Assembly: GCF_009908265.2 (NCBI RefSeq)
Contig: NZ_JAAATX020000009.1
Location: 1-64,000 of the forward strand
Origin: Paragemmobacter amnigenus
GTDB taxonomy: Bacteria; Pseudomonadota; Alphaproteobacteria; Rhodobacterales; Rhodobacteraceae
Direction of reading: 5' to 3'
Length of the DNA: 64,000 nucleotides
Part shown: positions 1-8,348 of the stretch, in pieces
Numbering within the stretch: position 1 is the stretch's first letter
How the letters are laid out: each line of letters opens with the position of its first letter
The notes under the pieces: generated by a model
Databases searched by the model: none
Seen by the model: the letters and a program-made list of their open reading frames with translations, nothing else
Told to the model about the DNA's origin: nothing
Position numbers and translations under genes: made by a program

Positions 1-138
1 TTCGGCAAGCGTCGGCGGGCTGCGGTCCGTGCGGCTGCGCAACGCCATGATGGTTTCGAGCAGTGGATCCGGGATGACGGCATAGCCGAGGCGCAGCCCC
101 GGAAACAGCACCTTGGAGAAGGTGCCTAGAAACCAGTT
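1..138 (-). pseudogene. MocR-family (GntR/aminotransferase) regulator fragment
   Basis: The minus strand reads 46 codons without a stop and contains the motif GTFSKVLFPGLRLGYAV. This is typical of the PLP-binding lysine region (S-K) in the class I aminotransferase domain of MocR/PdxR-type regulators. The open frame runs off the left edge, so the C-terminal part may continue outside the window. On the other side, similarity stops abruptly near position 138, where unrelated sequence begins, so no N-terminal wing-helix domain is present. I read it as a gene cut by a rearrangement at about 138. A full-length gene would need about 350 codons upstream of this point, and they are absent. Confidence 0.7.
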
Positions 139-257
139 CTATCGCTCATGGCAAGGAACGCGAAAAGCATCGCCTACCTGTGTTGAATGACAATTTGTCA
201 GCGCTCGAAGCGATTTCAGATCGCCTTGGGTCGCGTTGGACCTCTCTGGTCCGCCCG
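139..257. other. Intergenic junction sequence, no gene seen
   Basis: This 119-base stretch separates the broken MocR fragment from the WGR gene. I see no convincing reading frame, no repeat ends and no promoter. It probably marks the boundary of an old rearrangement. Confidence 0.4.
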
Positions 258-518
258 TCAGCGAACGTAACCTTTCCGCTCCTTGGCTCGCGCAAGTTTC
301 ATCAGGGCGTTGACGGCCTGCCCTTCGTCAGAGTGGGTTTCGACTAGCATCTGCCCACGTGATCCGATCCGCCCCCATTCTCGCACCAGACTGGACTTAC
401 CGAAGAGATCGCTCTCAATTGCCATCCGATAGTAGCGCCGCATGTTGCGCGCAGGGTCAAGCCGCCGCAAATGCAGCAAGCGGGGGAAAACTTCGAACTG
501 GTCAGAGGATGCGGACAT
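258..518 (-). CDS. WGR domain protein
   Basis: The 86-residue protein is essentially one WGR domain: an RRYYRMAIESDLFGKSSLVREWGRIG core followed by a basic helix ending in LARAKERKGYV. WGR domains bind nucleic acid in PARP-type proteins. Short stand-alone copies are common on alphaproteobacterial plasmids and chromosomes, with unknown function. The length matches those stand-alone copies, so the gene looks complete. It lies downstream of the restriction-modification genes on the same strand but is separated from them by about 70 bases. A DNA-binding accessory role is inference only. Confidence 0.85.
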   Translation of the reverse strand: MSASSDQFEVFPRLLHLRRLDPARNMRRYYRMAIESDLFGKSSLVREWGRIGSRGQMLVETHSDEGQAVNALMKLARAKERKGYVR

Positions 519-586
519 TTCTACCGGGCAGTAAGGTATCCAGAATCTAACAGGCAGGACGCTTCACTGAAAGCCGGGAAAACCTT

Positions 587-1033
587 TCAGGGCGTACAAA
601 GCTTCGCATCATCAAGTGTGCTGGCGTAGAGCAGACAGGTTTCCATGTCGGCCAAGGTGGCCTCCAATCGGTCGTAGTCGGATTTCAGCGCCCGGGCTGC
701 GGTGATCGTTTCGTCAAATTCTGTGGCCAGCTCTTTGTGCTTCTTGAGCAGGCCATTGTATTCATCAACCAACGTGTTGTTTTCACCGAGCAGCTTGTCA
801 TAGGCTGCGGCGCATTCGGTCACGTTGGATTTGCACGTGAAGCCTTCGTAGTCGCATTGGTACTTGTCGAAACAGGCTGCGTTCTGGTCGACGCACATGC
901 CACTGCTCGAGCAGACCGTATCGCCAAATCCGAGGCATGCTCCCCGGTCACCGTAGGAACAACTGAACCCCTGCTGTGCACTGACGCCGGTCGGGATCAA
1001 TGTAAGTGCAAGCATCAAGCCCCGGATCATCAT
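587..1033 (-). CDS. Small exported cysteine-rich protein coupled to the type ISP gene
   Basis: The 148-residue product begins with a clear signal peptide (MMIRGLMLALTLIPTGVSA, probable cleavage after residue 19). A segment with about eight cysteines follows (residues 25-75: CSYGDRGAC, CSSSGMC, CFDKYQC, CKSNVTEC). The second half, residues 76-130, is predicted coiled-coil helix. The cysteine spacing suggests disulfides, so a periplasmic location is likely. Its ATG overlaps the stop of the restriction-modification gene as ATGA (1030-1033), which implies translational coupling. The frame is also open further upstream, but that stretch overlaps the end of the ISP gene and is not protein-like. I recognise no family. 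It may be an envelope protein that only shares the transcript. Confidence 0.75.
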   Translation of the reverse strand: MMIRGLMLALTLIPTGVSAQQGFSCSYGDRGACLGFGDTVCSSSGMCVDQNAACFDKYQCDYEGFTCKSNVTECAAAYDKLLGENNTLVDEYNGLLKKHKELATEFDETITAARALKSDYDRLEATLADMETCLLYASTLDDAKLCTP

Positions 1034-4000
1034 GCCATCACGTCCAGCTTCGGCAGGCCGCGCACGATTTCCATGGTTCGCAGGCTGACGGTGATGACGC
1101 GTTGGAACAGTTCCAGGGGGTAGGCTGGGTTGTTCATCGTCTCGATGGCATAGCGGTTGGCGTCGTTTTCGATGCCGCTGTCTTTGTCGGTCTTGACCAC
1201 CTGGCGTTCCATCACCCATTCCAGCGCGGGCTTGCCGTTCACGACGTAGTCGTAGGCCTCCAAGGGCACGTCCTGCATGGTTATGTTGGCGTTGTAGATG
1301 ACGGTGGTCTTGTCCTTTTCCTTGCCCGCCTTGCCGAAAGCCCATTTCGTGACGCGGTAGAAGGCCTCGGGGTTCTTGATGTCGGCCAGGCGCAGGTCGC
1401 CTTGCTTGATCGTGACCGGGTAGGGTTCGACGGTTTCATAGTTCACATGCAGATCGCCGAGTTCGCGGCCCGCGCGGCAGAAGGCCCAGAAGTCGGCGGC
1501 GGTTTTCACGCGGGGGATGCGGGGCAGTTCTTTGGACAGGTTGTCGGCGTATTTCGTGCGGTAGTCCTCGGAGTGCAGCAGGCCGTAGACGTAGTAGAAC
1601 AGGTCTTCCTTGGTGATAGTCTCACCGGGATAGGCATCCCGGAAGTGGTTTAGGCCTGCGTCCGTAATCCCGTCGAGACCTTCTTTTGATGGTGCTGTCG
1701 ACGCGAACAGGTCAGTTTCGGCTACTTCCGGTGTGTCGGAGAACAACCTCAGTGGATAGCACTGCACCCCGTCGACATCAGAAAAGTGGATGCTGGGAAC
1801 TGCATTTGTCATCAACGCGGAGAAGTTCCCTCGCCCACCCGGCCCAGAAGCGCAGATTGCAAGGTTATTGGTCGACGCCTCAGGAAAGAACCGGGGCATC
1901 AAATAACTGCTCCAATTCAAGGACTTGTGCTTGTAAACCCAATTCCTCAAGAAGGGCCGATACATGGCCTGCTGAATAACCTGCTCATGGAACTCGATCT
2001 TTCTGCCTTTTTCGACACTCCCTATCGTTGCTTGGCACCATTTGAATTTTGTTGGTTCCGTGTCGATGGAGTAGTTGGGATTGACCTGCCTTAGATCAAC
2101 TTGGTGATTGAAAAATCGAATGCTTGCCTGAGTACGGGCCTCAAGCTGTCTCTTGGATGAATCGTAGACCCATACGTCGCGATTTGTTTTCAAACCCGCC
2201 GAATGCGTTTCGAAAAGGCCAGCTTCGATGCCGCCCTTTGCCGAGATCGGCAGAAACTTCTCAAAGTCCTGTCCGCGCTGACCGATCCAATCATGATGTT
2301 GATTTGGAATTATTGGGACCCATCCGTTGACTTTGGAAATACCGCTTATGCTTCCAAATTCGCGTACAATAGAGAGCTTTTCTTTCTGATCGAGATAGTC
2401 ACCGATGTCGTGAAAGTGGATTTGACCATGCTTGGCAGCGCCAGGGTCTTTGACGAACACGTTGATAGAAATTGGTGTCCGCGTCCCTTCGCCAAAAACA
2501 TTTCCTCTTTCCTTCCTGCGCTGCTCACCCGATGTTCGTGCATTTCCGCGCAGATGGAAGATATAAAGGTTCGAGAACTCGCTTTCCAAGCAGGCGCGCA
2601 TACCATCTGCCGCCGTGCCGTCAAGCCAACCGGCATTGCTGACGTAGGCCATGACGCCAGCTTCACCAATGCGATCTGATCCCCATCGAACAGCCCGAAT
2701 GTAACTGTCATAGAGCGACCGCATATTTGTGTTCGCGGATTGCGCGGCATATGTATCGCGGATGCGACCGTCTAGCGTCGGGTAGACCACATTGGCATTG
2801 TTGTCGTTCGCACTGCCCTGACCCGCCGAATAAGGCGGATTCCCTACGATCACCCGAATATCTGTCTCCTTCTGCCTTTTCCGCCGCTCGGAGTTATCCG
2901 GCATGTAATGCGAGATCAGGTCGTCGCTTTCATACATCTGGAAGGTGTCGGTCAGGCAAATGCCCTCGAACGGCACATACTCGCCGCCCTGCAGCCCGTG
3001 ATAGACCGCCTCGATGTTGATTGCGGCGATGTAATAGGCCAGCAGCACGATTTCGTTGGCGTGGATCTCGTGGCGGAACTTGTGTTCCATCTCTTCGGGC
3101 GCGATCAGGCCGGATTGCAGCAGGCGGGTGATGAAGGTGCCGGTGCCGGTGAAGGGGTCGATGATGTGGACGCCGGGGGAGCCAAGGGTCTGGCCGAATT
3201 CGGACTGCAGTACCTCGTTCACCGAATGGATGATGAAATCCACGATCTCGACAGGGGTGTAGACGATGCCCAGCTTTTCGGTGGTGCGGGGGAAGGCACG
3301 GCGGAAGAACTTGTCGTACAGCTCGACGATCAGTTTCTGCTTGGCCTGCGGATCGGTGATGCCCTGTGACCGCAGCTTGACGCTGGCGTAGAACTTCTCG
3401 AGGTCGCGGGATTCCTTGTCGAGGTTGGCCTCGTTCAGCACATCCAGCACGCGCTGCATGGCGCGGGAGACGGGGTTTTCGGCGGTGAACTTGTGGCCTT
3501 CGAACAAGGTTTCGAACACAGGTCGGGTGATGATGTGCTGTGCCAGCATCTCGATGGCGTCGCCTTCGGAGATGGTGTCGTTCAGATCGTCGCGCAGTTC
3601 GCCAAGGAAGGCATCGAAGGCGCGGCGGGCCTCGGTGTCGGGATCCTTCAGCAGGGCAGTCAGGCGGGTTATGTGGTTCTTGGCGATTTCGGCGATGGAG
3701 GCTGACCAGTCCTCCCAATAGTCGCGGGTGCCGCACTTCTTGACGATCTTGGCCATGATGGCGCGGGAGAATTCGTCGATCGAGAAGGTCATTTCGGTTT
3801 GGGTGGGTTCTGGTCCTTCGATGACATCGTCGCCGGGACCGCCGCTGCCCGACCCGATGCCGGAACTGGCGGCCTTGGTCTTGCTCGGCAGGTTCTGGAC
3901 GACAGCGGTAACGGAACGCAGTTCTTCAGATTCGGCATTGATGCCGACGATCTCGACCTTGTCCGAGATGTCCTGACCGAGGGACGCCTTGTTGATGGTG

Positions 4001-5910
4001 CTGTCGAAGCGTTCATCGTGGGCGCGCAGGGCGTTCAGGATCTGCCAGACGACGCGGTAGCGTTCATTGTCGGCCAGCGCCTGTTCGGGCGGAACCCCGG
4101 CAGGGACGCCCACGGGCAGGATGACGTAACCCATCTTCTTTCCGTCGGCGCGGCGCATCACGCGGCCGACTGACTGGACGACATCGATCTGGCTCTTGCG
4201 GGGGTGGAGGAACATGATGGCGTCGAGGGCGGGAACATCGACGCCCTCGGACAGGCAGCGGGCGTTGGTCAGGATACGGCAGACATTGTCGCCCGCGTCA
4301 GCCTTCAGCCAATCCAGCAAAGTGCCGCGTGTTTTGGCGTTGAAGGTGCCGTCGACGTGTTCAATCTGGCACTGGAGGTGGTCAGAGGGGATGTCTTCGT
4401 CGATCAGGCTGTCTTGGCCGAGGTATTCATCGACCACGGCGGTGAATTCGTCACGGATTAGCTTGGAACTGCGGATGTCCTTGGCGAAGGCCAGCGCGCG
4501 GCGCATAGGATGGGGGTCGGTGGAGACATCGGCCTTCAGGTCAATCTTGGTCAGCGCCTTGTAGCAGCCGATGATCTTGGTGGCGTCGTCCAGAACCAGT
4601 TCGCTGCCCGCATCGCCGAGCCGCTTTTGCACGGCCGCACTGACCAGGCCCTCGTCCATCGCCAGAACGATGACCTTGTAATCGGTCAGCAGGCCATTCT
4701 GAACCGCCCAGCCGAAACCCCGGTAAAACAGTGTCTCGCCGAAGAGGGCCGGGTTATCCATCGAGGCCAGCTCGGCGCCGACCTCATCCGCCTTGCTGCG
4801 CACATTGTCGCCAAATATCCGGGGCGTCGCCGTCATGTAGAGGCGCTTGCGGGCTTTCACATTGTCATTGCTGTGGATCTTGACGAAGTTCGACTCTTCC
4901 TCGCCGTCAAGGGTGGCGCCCGTGGTGCGGTGCGCCTCATCGCAGATGATCAGATCGAACTCGGGCAGTCCCGCTTCCTGCGCGCGGGAAAGCGTGACGA
5001 TGGACTGGTAGGTTGAAAAGATGACGGTCATCCGATCCGGATCGTCCTCGCCCGCTTTCTCTGCGACCTTGACCGGGTCAGTGGTGGCCGGGAACGCTAG
5101 ATCGTGGATCTCGATTTCCGCGATGTCGTCCGTGCTTTTGCGGCGCTTGCCGACATGGGCGTCAGAACAGACGGCGAAGGCCCGGATTGGCGTTTCGGTG
5201 TCATTTGTCCATTCACGCACAGTCTGGGACATGAGTGCCAGCGACGGCACCATAAACAGGACGCGCTTGCCCTTGCCTGCGATGGCTTCTGCGATCTTCA
5301 GCGAGGTGAAGGTCTTGCCCGTGCCGCAAGCCATGATCATCTTGCCGCGGTCGGCCGCCGCGAGGCCCTTGCTGACGTCTGCCAGCGCATCCTTCTGATG
5401 GTCCAGCAGAGACTTCTTGGCGCTGAGGACGATTTCGCCGCGCGCCTCAAAAATCGTCCAGTCGATCCGGCTTTCGCGAAGGTCGGTCAGGCCGATGCGA
5501 ACGACGGGGATTGCCTGGTCCCGGATCATCTCCTCGGCGTTGGTACCCCATTCCTTTTCAGTAGTATCAAGAACGACGCGCCTGCTGAAAGGCTCCTTGC
5601 CAGAAGCCGAAATAAAACTGTCGATGTGGGCCTTCTGGATACGGGCATCCGCAGCGTAAAACTTTGCTTGAATGGCTGCGAAGCCTGCCTCATTACGCAG
5701 TTTTGCAACCAGGTCGATACCGACGTCTTTGCCGTCGCGGCCATTGGTTTTTGCCCATTCCGACCAAGTCCAGACCGCTTCATATTCTTCTGACTGAACA
5801 GGGTCATTCATGAAAAACACGAGGGCCAACCGTTCGAAATAGGTGCCCTTTTCACGCTCTGTAGCTGCAGCGTCGCGGTAAGACTGTAGGATTCGGTCGA
5901 TGGCAGTCAT
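1030..5910 (-). CDS. Type ISP restriction-modification enzyme (single-polypeptide)
   Basis: At 1626 residues this is the size of LlaGI/LlaBIII-type single-chain enzymes, which methylate one strand and translocate along and cut unmodified DNA. Domains in order: an Mrr-like nuclease (D66 then Q81-A-K83), a superfamily 2 helicase with Walker A GTGKT at 196-200, DEAH at 324-327, TATPR at 360-364 and an arginine-finger motif VGRVMRRA at about 581-588, then an N6-adenine methyltransferase with DPFTGTG at 918-924 and NPPY at 1024-1027. The remaining roughly 600 residues are the expected target-recognition region. All key motifs are present and the frame is intact. I chose ATG 5910; a GTG six bases upstream is possible. 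The downstream Cys-rich gene overlaps by four bases. Confidence 0.95.
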   Translation of the reverse strand: MTAIDRILQSYRDAAATEREKGTYFERLALVFFMNDPVQSEEYEAVWTWSEWAKTNGRDGKDVGIDLVAKLRNEAGFAAIQAKFYAADARIQKAHIDSFISASGKEPFSRRVVLDTTEKEWGTNAEEMIRDQAIPVVRIGLTDLRESRIDWTIFEARGEIVLSAKKSLLDHQKDALADVSKGLAAADRGKMIMACGTGKTFTSLKIAEAIAGKGKRVLFMVPSLALMSQTVREWTNDTETPIRAFAVCSDAHVGKRRKSTDDIAEIEIHDLAFPATTDPVKVAEKAGEDDPDRMTVIFSTYQSIVTLSRAQEAGLPEFDLIICDEAHRTTGATLDGEEESNFVKIHSNDNVKARKRLYMTATPRIFGDNVRSKADEVGAELASMDNPALFGETLFYRGFGWAVQNGLLTDYKVIVLAMDEGLVSAAVQKRLGDAGSELVLDDATKIIGCYKALTKIDLKADVSTDPHPMRRALAFAKDIRSSKLIRDEFTAVVDEYLGQDSLIDEDIPSDHLQCQIEHVDGTFNAKTRGTLLDWLKADAGDNVCRILTNARCLSEGVDVPALDAIMFLHPRKSQIDVVQSVGRVMRRADGKKMGYVILPVGVPAGVPPEQALADNERYRVVWQILNALRAHDERFDSTINKASLGQDISDKVEIVGINAESEELRSVTAVVQNLPSKTKAASSGIGSGSGGPGDDVIEGPEPTQTEMTFSIDEFSRAIMAKIVKKCGTRDYWEDWSASIAEIAKNHITRLTALLKDPDTEARRAFDAFLGELRDDLNDTISEGDAIEMLAQHIITRPVFETLFEGHKFTAENPVSRAMQRVLDVLNEANLDKESRDLEKFYASVKLRSQGITDPQAKQKLIVELYDKFFRRAFPRTTEKLGIVYTPVEIVDFIIHSVNEVLQSEFGQTLGSPGVHIIDPFTGTGTFITRLLQSGLIAPEEMEHKFRHEIHANEIVLLAYYIAAINIEAVYHGLQGGEYVPFEGICLTDTFQMYESDDLISHYMPDNSERRKRQKETDIRVIVGNPPYSAGQGSANDNNANVVYPTLDGRIRDTYAAQSANTNMRSLYDSYIRAVRWGSDRIGEAGVMAYVSNAGWLDGTAADGMRACLESEFSNLYIFHLRGNARTSGEQRRKERGNVFGEGTRTPISINVFVKDPGAAKHGQIHFHDIGDYLDQKEKLSIVREFGSISGISKVNGWVPIIPNQHHDWIGQRGQDFEKFLPISAKGGIEAGLFETHSAGLKTNRDVWVYDSSKRQLEARTQASIRFFNHQVDLRQVNPNYSIDTEPTKFKWCQATIGSVEKGRKIEFHEQVIQQAMYRPFLRNWVYKHKSLNWSSYLMPRFFPEASTNNLAICASGPGGRGNFSALMTNAVPSIHFSDVDGVQCYPLRLFSDTPEVAETDLFASTAPSKEGLDGITDAGLNHFRDAYPGETITKEDLFYYVYGLLHSEDYRTKYADNLSKELPRIPRVKTAADFWAFCRAGRELGDLHVNYETVEPYPVTIKQGDLRLADIKNPEAFYRVTKWAFGKAGKEKDKTTVIYNANITMQDVPLEAYDYVVNGKPALEWVMERQVVKTDKDSGIENDANRYAIETMNNPAYPLELFQRVITVSLRTMEIVRGLPKLDVMA

Positions 5911-6008
5911 AAGCACCCCTGACTATGTATTTCATCAACTTAGCGATGAACCAGCAGGGCGGCGACTACAAAAATTCGCCTTTGCTCCAGTGTCGATAAA
6001 AAGGGGGC

Positions 6009-6944
6009 TCACGCCCCCTTCTCGAACTTCAGGACAGGGATGCCCAGCTTCTTGGCCTTATCGGCGAGGTTTTCCTGGATGCCATTTCCCGGGAAGACAA
6101 GAACGCCCACGGGCAGCACGTCCAGCATGGCGTCGTTGCGCTTGAATGGCGCGGCCTTGGCGTGCTTGGTCCAGTCGGGCTTGAAGGCAACCTGCGTCAC
6201 GCCGCGGGCTTCGGCCCATTTGGCGGCGATGAGCTCAGCTCCCTTGGGGCTGCCACCGTGCAAGAGCACCATGTCGGGATGTTTGGTCCGGACCTGGTCA
6301 AGCTTGCCCCAAATCAGGCGATGATCGTTGAAGTCGGTCCCGCCGGTGAGGGCGACCTTGGGGCCCGTGGGGAGCATCACCTCGGTTTCCGAGCGGCGCT
6401 TGGCGGCCAGGAAATCGCGGCTGTCGATCAGCGCTGCAGTCAGGTGCTTGTGGTTCACCATCGAGCCAGAGCGCGGCCGCCATGTCGAACCGGTATGAAG
6501 CTCAAACGCCTCCGCGCTGCGGTCGCGGAAGGCTTCAAGACAATGCCGCCGTTCGACAAGGCTGGTGCCTTCGGCCGTCAAGCGCTCAAGCTCGGTGGAT
6601 TTCACCTCGGAGCCGTCCTGTTCGCGCTGCAGGCGGTGTTGCGCCACTTCGTTGTCATCGAGCAGGCGTTCCGTGCGGGCGGCGGCGCGGTGGAAGAGGT
6701 TGACCTGACCCCAGAGCAATTCTTCGAGGTCGGGTTCCATGCGGGTGTCCCCAAGGGTTGCGACGAGGGCATCGAAGATATCGCTGACCGCGTCGATAAG
6801 GCGCTCGGCCTCCGGCATCGGGCGCAGATCGACCTCGTCCTGGAAGGCACGGGTGCCGTAGAGCTGAAGCTCCTGAAGCGCCCAGGCGGTCTGGGAAAGG
6901 GCGGGGCTGCGGTCGAAATCCTCGCTCTGGAATTGGGTCGTCAT
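6009..6944 (-). CDS. DUF2493 (YspA/YpsA-related SLOG domain) protein
   Basis: This is a 311-residue protein. The N-terminal two thirds are helical and acidic. The C-terminal domain (about 195-311) has the SLOG-fold pattern KVALTGGTDFNDHRLIW, then LLHGGSPKGAELIAAKWA and LVFPGNGIQENLADKAKKLGIPV. SLOG proteins of the DUF2493 type are thought to bind nucleotides or nucleotide-like ligands. They recur beside strawberry-notch, Toprim and DUF932 genes on Rhodobacterales plasmids, as here. The ATG at 6944 has a good GGAGG about 10 bases upstream, so I rejected the longer frame. It is probably co-oriented with the Toprim and helicase genes but separated by 361 bases. No biochemical role can be assigned. 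Confidence 0.85.
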   Translation of the reverse strand: MTTQFQSEDFDRSPALSQTAWALQELQLYGTRAFQDEVDLRPMPEAERLIDAVSDIFDALVATLGDTRMEPDLEELLWGQVNLFHRAAARTERLLDDNEVAQHRLQREQDGSEVKSTELERLTAEGTSLVERRHCLEAFRDRSAEAFELHTGSTWRPRSGSMVNHKHLTAALIDSRDFLAAKRRSETEVMLPTGPKVALTGGTDFNDHRLIWGKLDQVRTKHPDMVLLHGGSPKGAELIAAKWAEARGVTQVAFKPDWTKHAKAAPFKRNDAMLDVLPVGVLVFPGNGIQENLADKAKKLGIPVLKFEKGA

Positions 6945-7305
6945 GGTCTTTTGCCTCCGGCTGCTCGGTCCCGCGCGACATCCCGCGCGGCCTTCATGGG
7001 CTGCGAAAGCTGTCACTGGGGACGCCCCTTCACCCCTTCTTTGGGGCCGGAACGCATGTGGAGGAGGACGGGGGGCGGCTGATTTGCTTCGCGATGCAAA
7101 GGCGGGGCGAGCCCCGCCGGCGGAAATCAGTTGCCCCCCGTCCTTGAAGGGGCGGCCGCTTTGACGGCCGCCTGCCCATCTCTTGAAGGACGTGCGGGTG
7201 CCTGCGCGGGTTTGACAGCCGGGATGCGTGGAAAGACGCGACCCGGTTCCTCAAGCGCTGCGTGACCCCTGCCCCGCTTCCAGACTGCCTTTGCGCTTTT
7301 AGGGT
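6945..7305. other. 361-base intergenic stretch with GC-rich hairpins
   Basis: No credible gene is seen. Two small inverted repeats stand out. TTTGC and GCAAA arms lie at 7083-7087 and 7096-7100. A GCGGGGC/GCCCCGC hairpin with a two-base loop lies at 7102-7117. The second could end transcription from the Toprim gene, though no long T run follows on the minus strand. Confidence 0.4.
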
Positions 7306-8337
7306 TCAGATCGTCAGCCGATGCTGATCCTCGAGGTCGATCTGCTGTGCCAGGTGCTGGCTCAGCGCCTCAGCGCCGTGGGCTCGGAGATCGTCGTTGA
7401 AATCCCCGAGACGCGGCTCGAGCACCCGTACGGCAATCCCGGCCTCGGTTGCTCTGGCGGTCAACCTTTCCGCCGCGCGCTGCCCCGCCGGATCGCGGTC
7501 GATGGCGATGTAAAGGCGCTGCAACCCTGCAGGCAATAAGACGGCTCCGAGGTGACTCGACGAGAGCGCCGCCCAGACGGGCAACGAAGGTGCCGCCTCG
7601 CGAACGGACAGCATGGTCTCGATGCCTTCCCCCAGCACGAGGGTTTGATCTGCAGGAGCGATCCTGACAGCATTGCCGAGGAGGTGACCCATAGCCCGCC
7701 GCGGTGTGTCGACAGCCGCCTTGTCCTGTCCGTCGGGCTCAAGCCAAGTGCGATGCACGCCCTGCAGGGCCCCTGCCCCATCGGTGACCGCCGCGATCAT
7801 CGCAGGTCTGGGAACAGGCTTGGTCTGGCCCTCATCCCGATGCCAGCACTTCGGGTGGAAGCGCAGGCTTGAACTCGGCAACGCTTGGGTGATGCCCCGG
7901 GCGCGCAGGTAGGCTTCTGCCAGAGTGCCTGCCAATGGCAGCGAGGCCGCAAACAAGCGCGCCGCTGCTGCTGGCGTACCCGACGGGGATTTTTGGCTGC
8001 GTGGGGAATTGGCATCCGGGAGAACCGGCTGCGGACGGCCAAGATGCGCGCGGGCCTCGGCCAAAAGGTCGGGAAAGCGGGTGATCCCCGTGCGTTCGCG
8101 GATGATGTCGAGGAGATCGCCGAATTCCGACGTGGCTGAATCGGTCCATTTGCCCCGAGCTCCCGGCCCCGAGGTGGGACCGGTCAGCCTGACGAACAGC
8201 GAGCGGCCCGGATTGTTTTGCAGATCACCGACCATCCAATAGGAGCCTTCCCGCCTGCCGGCGGGAAGATAATGGCGGCAAACGCTCTCGGCATTTTGCG
8301 AGAGATCCCGCAGCAGATCTTCTGTTTCCAATGACAT
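7306..8337 (-). CDS. Toprim domain plasmid protein (primase-like)
   Basis: The 343-residue protein has a C-terminal Toprim domain with the catalytic glutamate motif GEGIETM at 236-242 and the DxD motif DRDPAGQ at 280-286. The N-terminal region (about 15-90: CRHYLPAGRREGSYWMVGDL, then GDLLDIIRERTG) resembles the fragment found ahead of Toprim in plasmid and phage P4-type primase relatives. There is no helicase or zinc-ribbon module, so it is a stand-alone Toprim protein rather than a full primase-helicase. I took ATG 8337; a TTG at 8355 would overlap the upstream helicase stop by seven bases. It follows the strawberry-notch gene by 11 bases and is very likely in its operon. A role in plasmid DNA processing is inferred. 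Confidence 0.85.
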   Translation of the reverse strand: MSLETEDLLRDLSQNAESVCRHYLPAGRREGSYWMVGDLQNNPGRSLFVRLTGPTSGPGARGKWTDSATSEFGDLLDIIRERTGITRFPDLLAEARAHLGRPQPVLPDANSPRSQKSPSGTPAAAARLFAASLPLAGTLAEAYLRARGITQALPSSSLRFHPKCWHRDEGQTKPVPRPAMIAAVTDGAGALQGVHRTWLEPDGQDKAAVDTPRRAMGHLLGNAVRIAPADQTLVLGEGIETMLSVREAAPSLPVWAALSSSHLGAVLLPAGLQRLYIAIDRDPAGQRAAERLTARATEAGIAVRVLEPRLGDFNDDLRAHGAEALSQHLAQQIDLEDQHRLTI

Positions 8338-8348
8338 GGCACACACGA

